Shown: one piece after another, positions 61,119 to 64,000 of the stretch
Layout of the letters: each line of letters begins with the position of its first letter
Position numbering within the stretch: position 1 is the first letter of the stretch
Origin: Sphingobium fuliginis
GTDB lineage: Bacteria; Pseudomonadota; Alphaproteobacteria; Sphingomonadales; Sphingomonadaceae
Assembly: GCF_004152845.1 (NCBI RefSeq)
Contig: NZ_SEON01000006.1
Span: 286,848-350,847, forward strand
Direction: 5' to 3'
Length of the DNA stretch: 64,000 nt
Position numbers and translations under genes: made by a program
The notes under the pieces: model-generated
Told to the model about the DNA's origin: nothing
Seen by the model: the letters and a program-made list of their open reading frames with translations, nothing else
Database searches by the model: none

Positions 61119-62012
61119 ATGGCAACCCTTCATGGAATGATGGCCGGCACGGCGGCCCCCCGCCCGGTCGTTCATCGCACGCGCGGCAGCGGACATGGTT
61201 CGATCGTCCGGCTGATGAGCCCGTCCGATCTGGGCCGCTATCTGAAGCCCTTCGTGTTCCTCGACCTGTTTGCAGGCGACATGCGGCAGCTTTCCGCCGC
61301 CATGCCGCTGCATCCCCATTCGGGCATCGCGACCGTCACCGTCTTCACCGAAGGGGACGTGACCTATGACGATCCGCAGGCGGGCACCGGCACGCTGGCC
61401 TTCGGCGGCGTGGAATGGATGCGCGCGGGCGGCGGCGTCTGGCACGGGAAGGAACTGTCCGCCGGACGCTCGGCGCTGATGCAGGGCTTCCAGCTCTGGA
61501 TCGCCCTGCCGCCCGAACTGGAGAACGGACCGGTCGACAGCCAATATATAGAGGCGGACCATATGCCCATGGCCGGCCCCGCTTATGTGATCCTGGGCCG
61601 ACACGCGGGCGCGCAGAGCCCGGTCCGCGCGCCTGACGGGATCACCTATCTGCTGGTCCGCCTGCAAGCCGGGGAAAGCTGGACCTACGCACCGCCCCCC
61701 GGCCATTCGCTCGCTTGGGCGGCGGTAGCGAAGGGCGGTCTTTCCGGCTCCGCCCCGATAGCGCAGGGCGAGATGGCGCTGTTCGAGCCGGGAGAGGAGG
61801 CGATCACGCTCCAGGCGGGCGATGCGGGCGCGATCTTCGTCCTGGGGTCCGCACGGCCGCATCCCCATCCGCTTCACCTCGGTTCCTATTCGGTGCACAC
61901 GACAGCCGCCGCCCTTGCGGAGGGCGAAGGGCGGATCGCGGAGATCGCCCAGCGGCTGAGGCAGGAGGGCCCTGCAAGGACGGCATCGGGAAGCGTGCCG
62001 GTCTTCCGCTAG
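61119..62012 (+). CDS. Pirin-family protein
   Basis: A 297-residue bicupin. The iron site is seen in MPLHPHSGIATVTVFTEGDV (H-x-H) and GGGVWHGKEL (H-x-x-E), the four-ligand set of pirins. GSIVRLMSPSDLGRYLKPFV replaces the usual start of the first cupin. Some bacterial pirins act as quercetin dioxygenases and others bind metabolic enzymes; here neither can be chosen. AGGAAG precedes the ATG. 119 bp separate it from the kinase gene, and it converges with acs. Confidence 0.85.
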   Translation: MATLHGMMAGTAAPRPVVHRTRGSGHGSIVRLMSPSDLGRYLKPFVFLDLFAGDMRQLSAAMPLHPHSGIATVTVFTEGDVTYDDPQAGTGTLAFGGVEWMRAGGGVWHGKELSAGRSALMQGFQLWIALPPELENGPVDSQYIEADHMPMAGPAYVILGRHAGAQSPVRAPDGITYLLVRLQAGESWTYAPPPGHSLAWAAVAKGGLSGSAPIAQGEMALFEPGEEAITLQAGDAGAIFVLGSARPHPHPLHLGSYSVHTTAAALAEGEGRIAEIAQRLRQEGPARTASGSVPVFR

Positions 62013-62032
62013 AGCGATTTCCAGACGATCGG

Positions 62033-62053
62033 AACCCGCCAAGGCTGCGGGTT
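62033..62053. terminator. Hairpin between pirin and acs genes
   Basis: AACCCGC (62033-62039) / GCGGGTT (62047-62053) with a 7-nt loop in the 67-bp gap between convergent genes. Confidence 0.6.
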
Positions 62054-62079
62054 TCGATGAGACCCGGGGGCCGAAAGCA

Positions 62080-63894
62080 TCACCGGGCCCGGTTCCGGAT
62101 CAATTCCTCCACAATGGCCGGCTCGGCCAGCGTCGATATGTCCCCCAGCGCCTGGGGCGACACCTCGCCCTCCGCGATCTTGCGCAGGATGCGGCGCATG
62201 ATCTTGCCCGAACGGGTCTTGGGCAGGCCGGGGGCAAACTGGATCACGTCGGGCGTCGCGATCGGCCCGATCTCGCTGCGCACCCATTTCACCAGCGCCT
62301 GACGCAGTTCGTCGGTCGCTTCCTCGCCGCTGTTCAGCGTCACATAGGCGTAGATGCCCTGTCCCTTTATGTCGTGCGGGAAGCCCACCACCGCCGCCTC
62401 CGCCACCGCCTCGTGCAGCACCAGCGCGCTTTCCACCTCCGCCGTGCCCATGCGATGGCCCGACACGTTGATCACGTCGTCGACGCGCCCCGTGATCCAA
62501 TAGTCCCCGTCCGCGTCGCGCCGGCAGCCGTCGCCGGTGAAGTACAGGCCCGGATAGGTGGTGAAATAGGTCTGGAAGAAGCGCTCATGATCGCCCCACA
62601 CGGTCCGCGCCTGCCCCGGCCAGCTCCGCGCGATGCAGAGATTGCCTTCCCCCTCGCCCTCCACGGCGACGCCATTGCCGTCGACCAGCAAGGGCTCGAC
62701 CCCGAAAAAGGGCTTGGTCGCCGCGCCCGGCTTCAGGTCCGTCGCGCCCGGCAGCGGCGTGATCATGTGGCCGCCCGTCTCCGTCTGCCACCAGGTATCG
62801 ACAATGGGGCAGCGCCCCTCGCCCACCACCTCATGATACCAGCGCCAGGCTTCGGGATTGATCGGCTCCCCCACCGTGCCCATCAGCCGCAGCGAGGCGC
62901 GGCTGGTGCGGGTCACATGTTCGTCCCCCTCCTTCATCAGCGAACGCAGCGCCGTCGGCGCGGTGTAGAGCGTCGTCACCCGATGCCGGTCGACCACTTC
63001 CCAGATGCGGCTGGGCGTCGGCCAGTTCGGCACCCCCTCGAACATCAGCGTGGTGCCGCCATTGGCGAGCGGTCCATAGACGATATAGCTGTGGCCTGTG
63101 ACCCAACCGACATCGGCGGAGGACCAGAAGACCTCGCCCGGCCGATGGTCGAAGGCAAGGTCGAAGGTCATCGCCGCCCAGAGCAGATAGCCGCCGGTCG
63201 AATGCAGCACGCCCTTGGGCTTGCCCGTCGATCCGGAGGTGTAGAGCAGGAACAGCGGGTCTTCCGCCGCCATCGCCTCTGCCGGACAGTCGGCGGAGAC
63301 CTCAGCGGCCAGTTCGTCATAATAGGCGTCCCGCGCGGGGTCCATCGCGACGTCCCCGCCCGTCGCCCGGACGACAATCACGCGTTCCAGCCCCGGCGCC
63401 AGAGCCGCCGCCGCGTCGACATTGCGCTTCAGCGGCACGATCCTGCCGCCCCGCCGCCCCTCATCGGCGGTGATGACGATCCGGCTGTCGCAATCGCTGA
63501 TCCGTCCCGCCAGCGCCTCGGGCGAGAAACCGCCGAACACCACCGAATGGATCGCCCCGATCCGCGCGCAGGCGAGCATGGCGAAGGCCGCCTCCGGAAT
63601 CATCGGCAGATAGAGCGTCACCCGGTCGCCGCGCCCCACGCCCGCGCCTTTCAGCACATGGGCGAAGCGGCACACCTCTTCATGCAATTGCCGGTAGGTG
63701 AAGCGCCGCGCCGGTTCCTCCGGATCGTCCGGTTCCCAGATGATCGCCGCCTGATCGCCGCGCGTCTCCAGATGGCGGTCCACGCAATTGGCCGACACGT
63801 TGAGCATGCCGTCGCTGAACCAGCTTATGCCGAAATCCCCTTCCGCAAAGCTGCTCTCATCGGCGCGGGTAGGTGTCTGGTTGCGACACATCAT
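62080..63894 (-). CDS. acsA: Acetyl-CoA synthetase, N-terminal ~50 residues missing
   Basis: A 604-residue AMP-forming acetyl-CoA synthetase, nearly collinear with E. coli Acs from [20 protein letters not shown] onward. [20 protein letters not shown] is the P-loop, [20 protein letters not shown] carries the tryptophan that limits the pocket to acetate, and [18 protein letters not shown] holds the lysine acetylated for regulation. Normal enzymes have about 50 more N-terminal residues with FW..... before this point; here only [20 protein letters not shown] is available, and the frame is closed further upstream. No ribosome-binding site precedes the ATG. The gene looks truncated by a rearrangement, so activity and expression are uncertain. 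Confidence 0.85.
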   Translation of the reverse strand: MMCRNQTPTRADESSFAEGDFGISWFSDGMLNVSANCVDRHLETRGDQAAIIWEPDDPEEPARRFTYRQLHEEVCRFAHVLKGAGVGRGDRVTLYLPMIPEAAFAMLACARIGAIHSVVFGGFSPEALAGRISDCDSRIVITADEGRRGGRIVPLKRNVDAAAALAPGLERVIVVRATGGDVAMDPARDAYYDELAAEVSADCPAEAMAAEDPLFLLYTSGSTGKPKGVLHSTGGYLLWAAMTFDLAFDHRPGEVFWSSADVGWVTGHSYIVYGPLANGGTTLMFEGVPNWPTPSRIWEVVDRHRVTTLYTAPTALRSLMKEGDEHVTRTSRASLRLMGTVGEPINPEAWRWYHEVVGEGRCPIVDTWWQTETGGHMITPLPGATDLKPGAATKPFFGVEPLLVDGNGVAVEGEGEGNLCIARSWPGQARTVWGDHERFFQTYFTTYPGLYFTGDGCRRDADGDYWITGRVDDVINVSGHRMGTAEVESALVLHEAVAEAAVVGFPHDIKGQGIYAYVTLNSGEEATDELRQALVKWVRSEIGPIATPDVIQFAPGLPKTRSGKIMRRILRKIAEGEVSPQALGDISTLAEPAIVEELIRNRAR

Positions 63895-64000
63895 TGGCGT
63901 AATATAGTACGTCGTCGACTTTAGTCATAAGATCGTCCGGTACCATCGGCTTGTAAAGAGGATTGGCGAGCGCGGGCATTAGGTCGATCCGCTCCTCTAC
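63857..64000 (-). CDS. C-terminal end of an unrecognised protein, continues beyond the window
   Basis: Minus-strand frame open from the window edge to a TGA at 63857-63859: 47 residues containing [40 protein letters not shown]. The sequence looks like a real protein end (hydrophobic/proline turns, then an amphipathic helix) and is AT-richer in codon use than its neighbours. It overlaps the first 12 codons of the acsA remnant in another frame. Family not recognised; possibly the last part of a horizontally acquired gene. Confidence 0.4.
   Translation of the reverse strand, partial: VEERIDLMPALANPLYKPMVPDDLMTKVDDVLYYANDVSQPDTYPRR

Overview
The window is high-GC (clearly above 60% by eye) and dense with genes. 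It looks like a chromosome segment of a sphingomonad alphaproteobacterium (Sphingobium/Sphingomonas type). Supporting signs are two TonB-dependent receptors next to catabolic genes, a MucR/Ros-family regulator, an acetan/Komagataeibacter-style fused cellulose synthase operon, and many aromatic and acyl-CoA catabolic genes. Species cannot be fixed from the sequence. No rRNA, tRNA, CRISPR or complete insertion sequence was seen.

Layout. 1-6 kb: the end of an MHS-family transporter, a GNAT acetyltransferase, a small outer-membrane barrel, a spermidine-synthase-like protein, a DEDD-type exoribonuclease-like protein, the ribosomal oxygenase RoxA and the pseudouridine synthase RluE. 6-7.6 kb: a scar with gene remnants (N-terminally deleted acyltransferase and two short orphan C-termini) and a long inverted repeat. 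7.6-11.7 kb: small proteins, a cysteine-free MucR-like regulator with a histone-H1-like tail, YaaA and an FAD/NAD(P) protein. 11.8-22.4 kb: a low-GC control region followed by a translationally coupled cellulose operon, bcsP/R-like - bcsQ - bcsAB (fused) - bcsC - bcsD - bcsZ. 22.4-34.5 kb: a REP-like doublet, oligopeptidase A, an SDR/MFS pair, a CDF transporter, a flavodoxin-like reductase, another SDR, a PAS-GGDEF-EAL protein (which could tune the c-di-GMP sensed by the PilZ domain of BcsAB) and a TonB receptor.

34.7-39.3 kb is the most unusual part: a short LuxR-type regulator, a LuxI-type synthase with all catalytic residues, a dedicated acyl carrier protein, a cyclopropane-synthase-like SAM methyltransferase and a fatty acyl-AMP ligase, with LuxI-ACP-methyltransferase start/stop codons overlapping. 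This reads as a self-contained pathway that activates a free fatty acid, loads it on its own ACP, modifies the chain and hands it to the LuxI synthase. The expected product is a non-standard acyl-homoserine lactone or a related signal.

40-47 kb: a LysR regulator divergent from succinyl-CoA:3-ketoacid CoA-transferase (scoAB), a hybrid histidine kinase, a thiolase, an SDR and a TetR regulator. 47.5-61 kb: a second TetR regulator and a long catabolic array (flavin monooxygenase, extradiol-type dioxygenase, FAH-family hydrolase, TonB receptor, MDR reductase, BKACE, SnoaL-like, two SDRs, acyl-CoA dehydrogenase, APH-type kinase). Two almost identical 18-bp palindromes, one before the monooxygenase and one before the receptor, mark a probable TetR regulon. 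Between them sits the 5' stub of a deleted Rieske oxygenase gene. BKACE, ScoAB and the thiolase together would pass acetoacetate to acetyl-CoA. The dehydrogenase/kinase pair resembles the 4-hydroxyacyl-CoA (Lva, ACAD10/11) system. 61-64 kb: a pirin and an acetyl-CoA synthetase gene that lacks its usual N-terminus and abuts an unrelated AT-richer reading frame at the window edge.
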